Source: Bacteroidales bacterium
GTDB lineage: Bacteria; Bacteroidota; Bacteroidia; Bacteroidales; JAQXIO01
DNA length: 64,000 nucleotides
Reading direction: 5' to 3'
Assembly: GCA_029007825.1 (NCBI GenBank)
Contig: JAQXIO010000002.1
Span: 28,608 to 92,607 of the forward strand
Shown here: in pieces, positions 55,421-64,000 of the stretch
How the letters are laid out: each line of letters starts with the position of its first letter
How positions within the stretch are numbered: the first letter of the stretch is position 1
The notes under the pieces: model-generated
What the model was told of the DNA's origin: nothing
Databases searched by the model: none
Seen by the model: only the letters and a program-made list of their open reading frames with translations
Made by a program: the position numbers and the translations under genes

Positions 55421-58237
55421 TTACTCGTTTTCTTTTTCCGGAACCATCACTACTTCAATGTTATTGCCTTGCTCCAATAATTCACGTGCGAATTGTTGTA
55501 TATCGTTACTCGTTAAGGATGAAACGATTTTTATGTAATCGGCAGAAAGGTCTATACCTTCACTGTAATAAGTCTGGATTACGTTCAGCCAATAGGAGTT
55601 TTCCTCGATTCTTTGCTGGTAATTTTTCTGCAGATTCTCTTGTACGGTGGCAAGCGTTGTTTTATTGATCCCTTTTTCTGCCACTTCGCGCAGTTCATTC
55701 ATAATAATCGTATTTAATTCCTGCTGAAGGGCCGGATCTGTATCAAAATAAATCTGTAATCCACTTTGTCCTTTTGGGAAAGTCGATATCCAGCCGGATA
55801 CGCTAACACCGTAAGTCCCGCTTTTTTCTTCCCGTACCTTTTCAGTGTAGATAATGTCGAGAGCATTTGCCAGAACAGACATTCTAATTAAATTCGGCAA
55901 ATCGTACGCGAGTGTTCCCGAAATCAGGTTTACGGTTGTGGCTTTAGGTGTTTGCATTGGCTGGAAGAACGTTTTCCTGATTTCTCCTTTTGCAATGGAA
56001 AGGTCTATTTCTTTTGTTTTCAAATGGTGCTTTGAAGAAGGAATTGTTGCAAGATAACTGGTAATTTCTTCTCTGAATTGCTCCATATCAATATTTCCTA
56101 CAAAAATGAATGTGAAGTCGTCGCCGCTACGGAATACCTCTTTGTACATTTTCAGGATACGATTGTAGTCTATTTTGTTGATGTCTTCCAAGGTAATTCG
56201 TTTTTTCAGGGGATTGTCCGGATACACAACAGAAGAGAGGGTATCCGAGAAGATTACCATTGGATTCAATTGTTGATTCCGTATCTGGTTTTCCAGTTTT
56301 GCCAGATAAGAATTATATGCGTCGGTATCGCGTAAAGGCGGTTGGAAAGAGAGGTTTATTAATTGCATTAGCGTTTCTATGTCGGCCGGTGACGATATAC
56401 CTCTGAATATTTCTTTATCGTACGACAGTTCTTTTGAAACCGAAACTTTTTTACCTGACAATAATTTTTCCAATTCGGATTTCTTGAAATCGCCAATGCC
56501 ACTTAATCCTATTACGCTGTTGAATACTTTTGCATTTATAAGGTCTTTCTTATCGAAAACCGAGATTCCACCCGGAGCAAATCCGGTCATTAGTATTTCG
56601 TCGGTCTTAAAGATTGTGGGTTTTGCGATTACTTTTATACCATTGGAGAGAGTAAATAAAGTCGCATTGGAAAAAGAGTCCTGGATTTCGGATATTATTT
56701 TGCCTCCTGACGGTTTTTTCGCTATAAGGGGTACGTCTTTAACGAGATCTTTATAAGGCGTTACTTTTTCGTCTTTTGTCGTATTGTACCAGGTTAGGAG
56801 TGTATATTCAGATGGGTAAGGTATTATTTCCTTTTCGGGGCCTGTAACGGATATGACTACATTTTTGCTGTCAATGAACATATTTGTATAATTCCCTATG
56901 TCTTTGAGTGTAATAGAAGATGCGATTTTTTTAATCAAATCGTATTCAAGTGCAATGCCCGGTATATATCCGCCATCTATAAAATGAGCAGTATATTCTT
57001 GTGCAAATAAGTGATTCTCCCGATTAAAACGATCGTTATAGTTACTTTCATAAAACCGGAGCAGTTTTTTTCTTGCACGATCGTATTCTGTATCGGTAAA
57101 TCCAAACCGTCTGATTCTTTCTACTTCGCGTATCAGAGCTTTGAATGCATTTTCTATTCCGTCTTCTTTACAGATGCAGCTAACGTTGAAAGCATCTTTC
57201 GTTTTTGCAACGATAAATTCATCGATAGAAGCTTGTGCCTGTAGGAACGGCGGATCAATTTTTCTGGCCATATCTGAGAAGCGCTCGTTAATCATGAGGG
57301 ATATTATCTGGCGGACGTAATTCATGATTGCTCCCAGTTCTGTTCCGTATAGTTCTTTAGAAAGCGGATCGTGTTTAAAATATATGTCTATCATTACACG
57401 GGTCGCTTCTTTGTCTGTTGTGACAGCGATGATCGGAGCTTCGTTATTCGGAACAGAAAAATATTCTCTTTCAGGAGCATTTTTTGGAACCGATAAATCT
57501 TTAAAGATGGTTTCCAACTGTGCGACAACTTGGTCTTCAGAGATATCTCCTACAACAATTACAGCCTGTAAGTCGGGACGATACCATTCTTTATAGTAAT
57601 TGCGTAGCGTTTCAGGTTTAAAGTTTTCAATAATATCCAAAGTCCCAATCGGAAGGCGGTTTGCATATTTACTACCTAAGAAGACTTCGGGAAATAATTT
57701 TTCCCACATCCTGAATTGAGCATTGCCGCGGGTACGCCATTCTTCTTTTATTACTCCTCTTTCTTTCTCTATTTCTGTTTCCGAAAGCGTTATGCCTCCC
57801 GCCCAATCATGCAAAATAAGCAAGGCTGAATCTACAACTGCCTTGTTCGTGGTCGGCAGATCCGATATGTAGTAAACGGTTTGATCAAAACCTGTATAAG
57901 CATTCAAATTTTCTCCGAATTTTACGCCGTTACGTTCTAAAAAACGGATCATATTTTTATCGGGGAAATTCTTGGTTCCGTTAAATGCCATGTGTTCGAG
58001 AAAGTGTGCCAGTCCCCGCTGATCCTCATTTTCAACGATAGAGCCTACTTTTTGAACAAGATAAAAGTCAGCACGGTTTTTAGGCTGGCTGTTATGCCGT
58101 ATGTAATAGGTAAGGCCATTCGATAATTTTCCGTAACGAAGTTGGGGGTCGACAGGAATTTGTGGATTCTGCGTATTTTGTGCATATATTAAACCACCCC
58201 ATAATAAGGCGATAAATACCAAATATAGATTTTTCAT
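55421..58237 (-). CDS. secreted M16 family metallopeptidase
   Basis: A 938-residue periplasmic zinc protease with a signal peptide (MKNLYLVFIALLWGGLIYAQ). The inverted zinc-binding motif HFLEHMAFNGTKNF supplies His, Glu and His, with the third ligand Glu expected about 75 residues downstream (near ERGVIKEEWR). The second half is the usual inactive M16 domain. Substrates are unknown. A TATATTTG -7 element lies on the minus strand at 58271-58264. Confidence 0.94.
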   Translation of the reverse strand: MKNLYLVFIALLWGGLIYAQNTQNPQIPVDPQLRYGKLSNGLTYYIRHNSQPKNRADFYLVQKVGSIVENEDQRGLAHFLEHMAFNGTKNFPDKNMIRFLERNGVKFGENLNAYTGFDQTVYYISDLPTTNKAVVDSALLILHDWAGGITLSETEIEKERGVIKEEWRTRGNAQFRMWEKLFPEVFLGSKYANRLPIGTLDIIENFKPETLRNYYKEWYRPDLQAVIVVGDISEDQVVAQLETIFKDLSVPKNAPEREYFSVPNNEAPIIAVTTDKEATRVMIDIYFKHDPLSKELYGTELGAIMNYVRQIISLMINERFSDMARKIDPPFLQAQASIDEFIVAKTKDAFNVSCICKEDGIENAFKALIREVERIRRFGFTDTEYDRARKKLLRFYESNYNDRFNRENHLFAQEYTAHFIDGGYIPGIALEYDLIKKIASSITLKDIGNYTNMFIDSKNVVISVTGPEKEIIPYPSEYTLLTWYNTTKDEKVTPYKDLVKDVPLIAKKPSGGKIISEIQDSFSNATLFTLSNGIKVIAKPTIFKTDEILMTGFAPGGISVFDKKDLINAKVFNSVIGLSGIGDFKKSELEKLLSGKKVSVSKELSYDKEIFRGISSPADIETLMQLINLSFQPPLRDTDAYNSYLAKLENQIRNQQLNPMVIFSDTLSSVVYPDNPLKKRITLEDINKIDYNRILKMYKEVFRSGDDFTFIFVGNIDMEQFREEITSYLATIPSSKHHLKTKEIDLSIAKGEIRKTFFQPMQTPKATTVNLISGTLAYDLPNLIRMSVLANALDIIYTEKVREEKSGTYGVSVSGWISTFPKGQSGLQIYFDTDPALQQELNTIIMNELREVAEKGINKTTLATVQENLQKNYQQRIEENSYWLNVIQTYYSEGIDLSADYIKIVSSLTSNDIQQFARELLEQGNNIEVVMVPEKENE

Positions 58238-58356
58238 AACATAAAGATAATCGTTTATACAGGCAAATATAGGAAAAGGCTTTGTATAAGAGACACAAAT
58301 TGAAACAAATTACTATCTTTGGGGGCATTAAAATATGAAGTGAAAATAAAAATATT

Positions 58357-61300
58357 ATGAAGAGCTATAACCTTATAAATAATGTTTTAGGCTGGGTTGT
58401 TTTTCTGATTGCAGCCGTTGTTTATTTGATGACAATGGAGCCTACTGCAAGTTTCTGGGATTGCGGTGAGTTCATAACGTCTGCTTATAAGCTTGAAGTA
58501 GGTCATCCGCCCGGAGCGCCGTTTTTTATGCTGACAGGTAATTTGTTTACGCAATTGACTTCAGATCCTGCAAAAGTGGCCATGATGGTTAATTCAATGT
58601 CTGCTATTTTCAGTGCGTTGACTATTCTTTTCCTGTTCTGGACAATTACTTATATGGCCCGTAAAATTGTGGTTAAGGGCGACGACGATCTGTCGTTAGG
58701 AAATCTTATTATGATAATGGGTGCAGGAGTTGTCGGGGCTTTGGTCTATACTTTTTCCGATACTTTCTGGTTTTCGGCTGTCGAGGGTGAAGTTTATGCG
58801 TATTCTTCTCTTTTTACAGCCCTTGTTTTTTGGCTTATTCTTAAATGGGAGAGTTTTGCCGACAGGCCTCATGCCGACCGGTGGTTGATTCTGATCGCTT
58901 ACTTCATGGGTTTGTCTATCGGTGTGCATTTGCTGAATTTGCTTTGTATTCCGGCGATTGTGTTGGTTTATTATTTTAAGAAATTTCCGAATCCGACTTT
59001 GAAAGGAACTTTAATTGCCTTGCTTGTTTCTTTTGCTATTGTCGGATTAATGTTATATGGATTTATACAAGGGTTAGTAGAAGTCTGCGGCTGGTTTGAA
59101 CTTCTTTTCGTCAATGTTCTCGGTATGCCGTTTAATTCGGGAGTTGTCATTTATCTTATAGTCGTAACATTGGCTTTGATATGGGGACTTTACGAGAGCT
59201 CACGTCCTGTAATTCGTCCCGTTTTGTCGAAATGTGCATTTTTGGCAAGTATAGTTTTATTGGGTATTCCGTTTTTTGGTGAAGGAATCTGGCTTGGAAT
59301 AATACTTATTCTTGCATTCGGGTTCTTTCTATTTACAAGAAAATTCGTTAATGTCCGATTGCTTAATACCACTCTGTCAATGATGCTGGTGTTATTGATC
59401 GGCTATTCGTCTTATGCCGTAATTTTGATTCGCTCTTCGGCGAATCCTCCTATGGATCAGAATTCCCCCAACGATATTTTCACCTTAGGTTCATATTTGA
59501 ACCGTGAACAGTATGGTGACCGTCCTTTATTTTACGGTGAAACATATGCTTCAGAGGTAGAACGGAAAAATGAAAATGGAGCTTCTGTTCCTGTTGTAGA
59601 GCAAGGGCCTGCTATCTGGAAAAGAGGATTGAAAAAGAGTGAGAACGATAAAGACGTATATGTGGTAGCAGGGCATAAGGAACATTATGTATATGATCCG
59701 CAATCCAATATGCTTTTCCCACGGATGTATAGCAAAACGCCTTCGCATATTGCATTCTATAAAGAAATTGCACAGATAAAGGGTAATAAGCCGACCTTTA
59801 TGGAAAATCTTCGCTTTTTCTTTAAATATCAGCTTAATTTTATGTATTGGCGTTATTTTATGTGGAACTTCTCAGGACGTCAGAACGATATACAGGGTTT
59901 CGGGGAAATCACGAATGGCAATTGGATAACCGGGATTCCTTTTATTGACAGCCTTATTGTAGGCCCTCAGACGGATATGCCTTATGATATTATCAATAAT
60001 AAAGGTCATAATAAATATTATCTTTTGCCTCTTATTCTGGGACTTGTCGGATTGATTTATCAGGCATGTTCAGGGAAAAAAGGGGAACAGGGGTTTTGGA
60101 TCACTTTCTTTTTATTCTTTATGACCGGTATAGCGATTGTGATTTATCTGAATCAGACGCCTTACCAGCCGCGTGAACGGGATTATGCCTATGCCGGATC
60201 ATTTTACGCCTTTAGTATCTGGGTCGGTTTAGGTGTTCTGGGGTTGACAAAGTTGCTTATGTCGTTAAAACTGAATAAGACGGCTGCAGCTTCGGTTGCT
60301 TCGTTGCTTGCTGTCGGAGTTCCTATTCAGATGGCGGGGCAGAACTGGGACGATCACGATCGTTCGGGCCGTTATGTCTGCCGTGATTTCGGAATGAATT
60401 ATTTATCGTCTTGCGCCCCGAACGCAATCATTTTTACGAATGGAGATAACGATACCTTCCCATTGTGGTATGTACAGGAGGTAGAGGGATACAGAACCGA
60501 TGTAAGGGTTTGCAATTTAAGTTATCTGCAGACAGACTGGTATATCAGTCAGATGAAACGTCAGGCATATAATTCTGCGCCCCTGCCGATTGATTGGAAT
60601 GCGGATCAATACCAACAGGGAACAAAAGATATTGCGTGGGTGGTTAATACCGTTAAGCGTCCGATTCTTTTGAGCGAGGCAATGGAATTCCTAAAATCCG
60701 ATAATCCGCGTACAAAACAAATACCGGGAGTAGTGGATGTTATCGATTATATACCTTCCGATCAGTTGCTATTGCCTGTAAACAAAGAAGAAGTTTTACG
60801 TGTAGGAGCAGTTGCCGAAACTGATTCTGCCGATATTGTTTCACAGGTGGATATCAATCTGACAGGTAAAAATAATCTGATGAAACAGGAGTTGATGGTG
60901 TTGGATATGTTATTGAATAATAATTGGGAGCGTCCTATCTATTATGCCGTTACTGTCGGAGAAGACCAGGGATTAAATCTCAATAATTATTTCCAGTTGA
61001 CTGGTTTGGCGAAACGTATTGTGCCTATGAATGTGACTGCAAGCGGTACAGAGGTCAATATGGATGTTATGTTCGACAACATGATGCATAAGTTTAAATG
61101 GGGTAATGTGGCGGATCCGAAAGTTTATCTGGATGAGAATGTATTACGGATGTGTCAGACTGCTCGTTATATGTTTGTCAGATTGGTAGAAGCGCTTATT
61201 AAGGAAGGTAAAGATGAGAAGGCTTTAGAGGCGTTAAATTATTGTATGGAAGTTTTACCTCCTTCTCAGGTACCTCTCACAAGTTTTGCCGGATTGGCGT

Positions 61301-61596
61301 TGGGGAATCTTTATTTCCAGGTGGATCGTCCGGAAGAAGCTGAGAATATTTATAAGCAGATAGCAGATAATTCTTCCAGAAATTTAGACTGGTTCTTCAG
61401 GTTGAGAAAACGTGATTTCGCTTCTGTGTTAAGTGATGTGGAACAAAATCTGGCAATGCTTCAGCATATAGCATCCGTAACCCGCGAATATGCTCCTGAG
61501 CTATCTAAAAAATATAGCGATGAATTAGGTAATTATGCTATGGAATATAATATTTTGCTGGAAAAATACAATATTGATAGATTAGGGCAAAGATGA
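58357..61596 (+). CDS. DUF2723 (GT117) membrane glycosyltransferase
   Basis: A 1079-residue polytopic membrane protein with the DUF2723 start (YLMTMEPTASFWDCGEFITS, then KLEVGHPPGAPFFML), about a dozen helices in the first ~700 residues, and a soluble C-terminal region with TPR-like helices (LALGNLYFQVDRPEEAENIY). The family resembles GT-C O-mannosyltransferases and is assigned to GT117. In Bacteroidota it is a candidate first enzyme of periplasmic protein O-glycosylation. A TATCTTTG element lies at 58314-58321. Its stop overlaps the deacetylase start by 4 bp. Confidence 0.92.
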   Translation: MKSYNLINNVLGWVVFLIAAVVYLMTMEPTASFWDCGEFITSAYKLEVGHPPGAPFFMLTGNLFTQLTSDPAKVAMMVNSMSAIFSALTILFLFWTITYMARKIVVKGDDDLSLGNLIMIMGAGVVGALVYTFSDTFWFSAVEGEVYAYSSLFTALVFWLILKWESFADRPHADRWLILIAYFMGLSIGVHLLNLLCIPAIVLVYYFKKFPNPTLKGTLIALLVSFAIVGLMLYGFIQGLVEVCGWFELLFVNVLGMPFNSGVVIYLIVVTLALIWGLYESSRPVIRPVLSKCAFLASIVLLGIPFFGEGIWLGIILILAFGFFLFTRKFVNVRLLNTTLSMMLVLLIGYSSYAVILIRSSANPPMDQNSPNDIFTLGSYLNREQYGDRPLFYGETYASEVERKNENGASVPVVEQGPAIWKRGLKKSENDKDVYVVAGHKEHYVYDPQSNMLFPRMYSKTPSHIAFYKEIAQIKGNKPTFMENLRFFFKYQLNFMYWRYFMWNFSGRQNDIQGFGEITNGNWITGIPFIDSLIVGPQTDMPYDIINNKGHNKYYLLPLILGLVGLIYQACSGKKGEQGFWITFFLFFMTGIAIVIYLNQTPYQPRERDYAYAGSFYAFSIWVGLGVLGLTKLLMSLKLNKTAAASVASLLAVGVPIQMAGQNWDDHDRSGRYVCRDFGMNYLSSCAPNAIIFTNGDNDTFPLWYVQEVEGYRTDVRVCNLSYLQTDWYISQMKRQAYNSAPLPIDWNADQYQQGTKDIAWVVNTVKRPILLSEAMEFLKSDNPRTKQIPGVVDVIDYIPSDQLLLPVNKEEVLRVGAVAETDSADIVSQVDINLTGKNNLMKQELMVLDMLLNNNWERPIYYAVTVGEDQGLNLNNYFQLTGLAKRIVPMNVTASGTEVNMDVMFDNMMHKFKWGNVADPKVYLDENVLRMCQTARYMFVRLVEALIKEGKDEKALEALNYCMEVLPPSQVPLTSFAGLALGNLYFQVDRPEEAENIYKQIADNSSRNLDWFFRLRKRDFASVLSDVEQNLAMLQHIASVTREYAPELSKKYSDELGNYAMEYNILLEKYNIDRLGQR

Positions 61597-62204
61597 TCAT
61601 TGAGCAGCCTCCTTTTTTTTACAGAGCACTCTTTCCGGGAGCGCTTTGGAGGATAACTCCGAAAGAAAAGTGTGTTTATCTGACTTTCGATGATGGACCT
61701 ATCCCTGAGATTACACATTGGGTTCTGGATGTACTTGACCGGTATGGTGTTAAAGCTACTTTTTTCTGTGTCGGTGAGAATGTGCAGCGTTATCCAGAAA
61801 TATATAAAGAAATTATCAGGCGGGGGCATTCCACGGGTAATCATACATTCAATCATATTCAGGGGATACGTTACTGGTCAAGTAACTTTGTCGCGAACGT
61901 CGAAAAGGCAGCTTGTCTGATTAAGAGCAACCTGTTTCGTCCGCCTCATGGACATATGCGTATTGCCCAGACGTGGAAGCTCCGGAAGAGATATAAGATT
62001 ATTATGTGGGATGTGGTAACTCGTGATTACAGTCCACATATGACCGGTCCGGGAGTGTTGGCTAATGTTAAACGATATACCCGGAAAGGTTCGGTTATTG
62101 TCTTCCATGATTCGATAAAGGCCGAACGAAATATGAAATGGGCTCTTCCGAAGGCAATCGAGTGGCTTCTTAAAGAGGGTTATGTTTTCAAAAGAATCGA
62201 ATAG
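61593..62204 (+). CDS. polysaccharide deacetylase (NodB domain)
   Basis: A 203-residue carbohydrate esterase family 4 protein. It has the catalytic Asp motif YLTFDDGPIPE, the metal-binding His pair in HSTGNHTFNH, the substrate-groove FRPPHGHM and a final VIVFHDS His. There is no obvious signal peptide, so it may act in the cytoplasm or be held at the membrane. It is translationally coupled to the DUF2723 glycosyltransferase and followed 13 bp later by queG. The substrate is unknown. Confidence 0.92.
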   Translation: MIIEQPPFFYRALFPGALWRITPKEKCVYLTFDDGPIPEITHWVLDVLDRYGVKATFFCVGENVQRYPEIYKEIIRRGHSTGNHTFNHIQGIRYWSSNFVANVEKAACLIKSNLFRPPHGHMRIAQTWKLRKRYKIIMWDVVTRDYSPHMTGPGVLANVKRYTRKGSVIVFHDSIKAERNMKWALPKAIEWLLKEGYVFKRIE

Positions 62205-62217
62205 TGTTGTTTATTGA

Positions 62218-63138
62218 ATGGCAATTAATGATAAGGCGTATTCACAACAGATAAAGCTCGAGGCGTTGAGGCTGGGTTTTTCAGGTTGCAGAATTGCCCG
62301 GATATCCCCTATTTATAAGGAGAGAGAATATTTTCGCCGATGGCTTTCTCTCGGCTATCAGGGTGAAATGCATTATCTGGAGAATCATTTTGAAAAACGT
62401 TTTAATCCTTCTTTTTTAGTTGATGGCGCTCGTTCTGCTATTGTTGTAGCGTTGAATTATTATCCCAAGCGGATGCAAAATGAGGATTCTCCGCAAATAG
62501 CTTATTATGCATACGGTAAAGATTACCATGAAATAGTTAAAGAGAAGCTAAAAAGACTTCTGCTTTATATCGATGAAAGTATAACCCCGGTTTCTGGTCG
62601 TTATTTTTGTGATAGTGCTCCGGTTTTGGAACGATACTGGGCACAAAGATCAGGGTTAGGATGGATCGGGAAGAATGGTTTGCTTCTGCTTCCCGGGAAA
62701 GGGTCTTATTTTTTTCTGGGAATTCTTTTTGTGGATATTGAATTGGCAGAGGATTCTCCTTTAAGAGAGCGTTGCGGAACGTGTAATCGTTGTATTGAAG
62801 CTTGTCCTACAAGAGCATTGCGTTCTCCCTATGTCATGGATGCGAGGAAATGTTTGTCTTATATGACAATTGAATATCACGGAGCGTTGCCAGAAGATTT
62901 TAAATCATTTGCAGGAAATAGGGTATATGGTTGTGATGAATGCCAGAAGGTTTGTCCTTGGAATCGTTTTGCTTCACCCTGCAATGAGCCCGGATTTGAA
63001 CCTTCGGATTGTTTTCTTTCATTGGATAAAAAAGCAATGCTTGCAATGACGGAGGAAGAATTTAATTTGGTTTTTCGTCACAGTGCGGTTAAACGGACTA
63101 AGTATTCAGGATGGCGGCGAAATATAAAAGCTCTTTAA
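62218..63138 (+). CDS. queG: epoxyqueuosine reductase
   Basis: Catalyses the last step of queuosine formation in tRNA, using cobalamin and two 4Fe-4S clusters. The 306-residue protein has the N-terminal cobalamin-binding region (YYPKRMQNEDSPQIAYYAYG), the catalytic Asp segment DSAPVLERYWAQRSGLGWIG and ferredoxin-like Cys clusters CGTCNRCIEACP and CDECQKVCPWN. It is shorter at the C-terminus than the E. coli enzyme, as is common in Bacteroidota. Confidence 0.96.
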   Translation: MAINDKAYSQQIKLEALRLGFSGCRIARISPIYKEREYFRRWLSLGYQGEMHYLENHFEKRFNPSFLVDGARSAIVVALNYYPKRMQNEDSPQIAYYAYGKDYHEIVKEKLKRLLLYIDESITPVSGRYFCDSAPVLERYWAQRSGLGWIGKNGLLLLPGKGSYFFLGILFVDIELAEDSPLRERCGTCNRCIEACPTRALRSPYVMDARKCLSYMTIEYHGALPEDFKSFAGNRVYGCDECQKVCPWNRFASPCNEPGFEPSDCFLSLDKKAMLAMTEEEFNLVFRHSAVKRTKYSGWRRNIKAL

Positions 63139-63150
63139 AATTATAGATAT

Positions 63151-63810
63151 ATGGAGCCGATTTTTCATGTTATAGATAGAAAAAGCTGGGAGAGGAATAT
63201 CCATTTCGATTATTACTATAATCAAATAAAATGTAAGTATAATCTGAATGCGAATATTGACGTGACGGAACTGGTAGAGTTTCAAAAGGGACATGGCTTG
63301 AAGTTTTTTCCCGTTATGTTGTATGTCATAATGAAAGCGGTAAACTGGAATAAAGAGTTCCGTATGGGGTTTAACGATGAGGGGGAGTTAGGATATTGGA
63401 ATGAAGTTGTACCGTGCTATACGTTATTCCATGATGAAAGTAAAATTTTTACGGATATCTGGAGTGAGTATAATAATGATTTTGAGATATTTTATAAGAC
63501 GGTATTGAACGATATGCAAACATATGGAAATGTAACGGGTGTTATAAAAGCACGTCCGGATCAGCCTAAAAACTTTTGCTCTGTATCTTGTCTTCCCTGG
63601 CTAAGTTTTACGGGTTTTGCACAGGATACTTATACGGAAACGTCTTTTTTATTCCCTCTTATAATGTTTGGAAAGTATTTTGAGCAGGGCAGAAGAATAT
63701 TGCTTCCTTTTTCTGTTTTCGTCAGTCATGCTGTTGCAGACGGGTATCACACGTGCAAATTGATAAATGATGTTCAGGAAATTGCTAAATCTCTTCCTGA
63801 ACAGAAGTAA
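63151..63810 (+). CDS. chloramphenicol acetyltransferase-fold protein
   Basis: A 219-residue trimeric CAT-type acetyltransferase. The C-terminal motif FVSHAVADGYH keeps the catalytic His and the structural Asp four residues later, corresponding to HHAVCDGFH in known CATs, and SFTGFAQD aligns with the substrate-side region. The first His of the usual pair is Ser. It is chromosomal, 12 bp after queG, with no mobile-element context, so a housekeeping acetyltransferase is as likely as a resistance role. Specificity cannot be read from the sequence. Confidence 0.88.
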   Translation: MEPIFHVIDRKSWERNIHFDYYYNQIKCKYNLNANIDVTELVEFQKGHGLKFFPVMLYVIMKAVNWNKEFRMGFNDEGELGYWNEVVPCYTLFHDESKIFTDIWSEYNNDFEIFYKTVLNDMQTYGNVTGVIKARPDQPKNFCSVSCLPWLSFTGFAQDTYTETSFLFPLIMFGKYFEQGRRILLPFSVFVSHAVADGYHTCKLINDVQEIAKSLPEQK

Positions 63811-63980
63811 TGTTTTTGTAAGAGTCTCTTGAGACTGTATTTCTGAGAATAAGGGGAAACTATAAAATCCGGTTGTGGAGAGTTATCTTAGATAAGTATA
63901 AAATTTATTTTATATGCCGTTGAAAGATCAGCTTATAAAGTTTATAGCGGTTTGCTTAGATATATCTTTTAAATAAAAAC
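63811..63980. other. non-coding stretch after the CAT-fold gene
   Basis: No convincing gene is seen. A short AGTCTC/GAGACT inverted repeat lies at 63823-63836 just after the stop, and a 20-codon frame at 63914 has no support. Confidence 0.5.
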
Positions 63981-63982
63981 GG

Positions 63983-64000
63983 ACAGAGATATATCTCTGT
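63983..64000. terminator. 18-bp perfect palindrome at the window edge, possible terminator stem
   Basis: ACAGAGATATATCTCTGT is a perfect palindrome preceded by AAATAAAAACGG. If the next bases outside the window are CCGTTTTT, it is a bidirectional terminator. That cannot be seen here. Confidence 0.4.

Noticed and set aside
1..64000. Search by eye for tRNA, rRNA, CRISPR arrays, prophage genes and transposases
   Set aside because: No intergenic gap shows a tRNA cloverleaf, and no integrase, transposase or phage structural gene appears among the translated frames. A tRNA covariance search would be the decisive test.

Overview
The window looks like chromosomal DNA of a moderately AT-rich Bacteroidota, most likely a member of the Bacteroidales. 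Four lines of evidence support this. The best promoters have the Bacteroides form (TTTG, 20 bp, TAnnTTTG). The order acpP-fabF-rnc with a convergent pfkA fits the phylum. Several families are largely confined to the phylum (DUF2851, DUF4954, DUF2723/GT117, PorX, PorW/SprE, PCMD domain). The primary metabolic and information-processing genes all look intact. I see no rRNA, tRNA, CRISPR array, prophage or complete insertion sequence. Genus and species cannot be read from the sequence.

Layout. 1-2990 (minus): dapB, lepB, a second lepB-like gene lacking both catalytic residues, and the start of a wbqC-like gene. 3163-9584 (plus): DUF2851, an Ig-like lipoprotein, polyphosphate kinase and pdxB, with purN convergent. 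10305-17356: acpP-fabF-rnc (plus), pfkA (minus), a GH3-type amido synthetase (plus), then mnmA and an SDR (minus). 17547-27923: cysS and a thioesterase; a secreted SMP-30 protein; a GNAT protein, topoisomerase IV subunit B, coaD and an S41 protease; then RNase R (minus). 28160-32866 is the most accessory-looking part: a small secreted protein followed by a 1240-residue surface protein with about 11 InlB-like repeats. 33018-41757: hflX, DUF4954, fumarase, a GH95 fucosidase and a methyltransferase. 42054-46075: dnaE and trxA. 46156-54350 is a tight minus-strand run: aroA, a small Cys/His protein, a metal ABC permease, porW, porX, tsaE and a two-helix membrane protein. 54478-63810: ribF, an M16 protease, a DUF2723 glycosyltransferase, a polysaccharide deacetylase, queG and a CAT-fold acetyltransferase.

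How genes connect. PorX and PorW are regulatory or structural partners of type IX secretion and lie side by side. The two secreted proteins at 28160-32866 share a C-terminal beta-domain resembling type IX sorting domains, so they are plausible clients. Many neighbours overlap by ATGA (lepB2/wbqC, ppk/pdxB, parE/coaD, hflX/DUF4954, DUF2723/deacetylase), which implies translational coupling. Several convergent pairs overlap or nearly touch.

Most notable observations. First, the signal peptide of the giant repeat protein is out of frame by one base at a T7 tract that forms a textbook -1 slippery heptamer. Second, the second LepB homolog has lost both its catalytic Ser and its Lys. Third, two related ~180 bp palindromic elements have matching terminal inverted repeats and apparent 3 bp target duplications; one supplies the last codons and stop of rnc and the other sits just upstream of dnaE. 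Fourth, the phosphofructokinase has a mixed active site.
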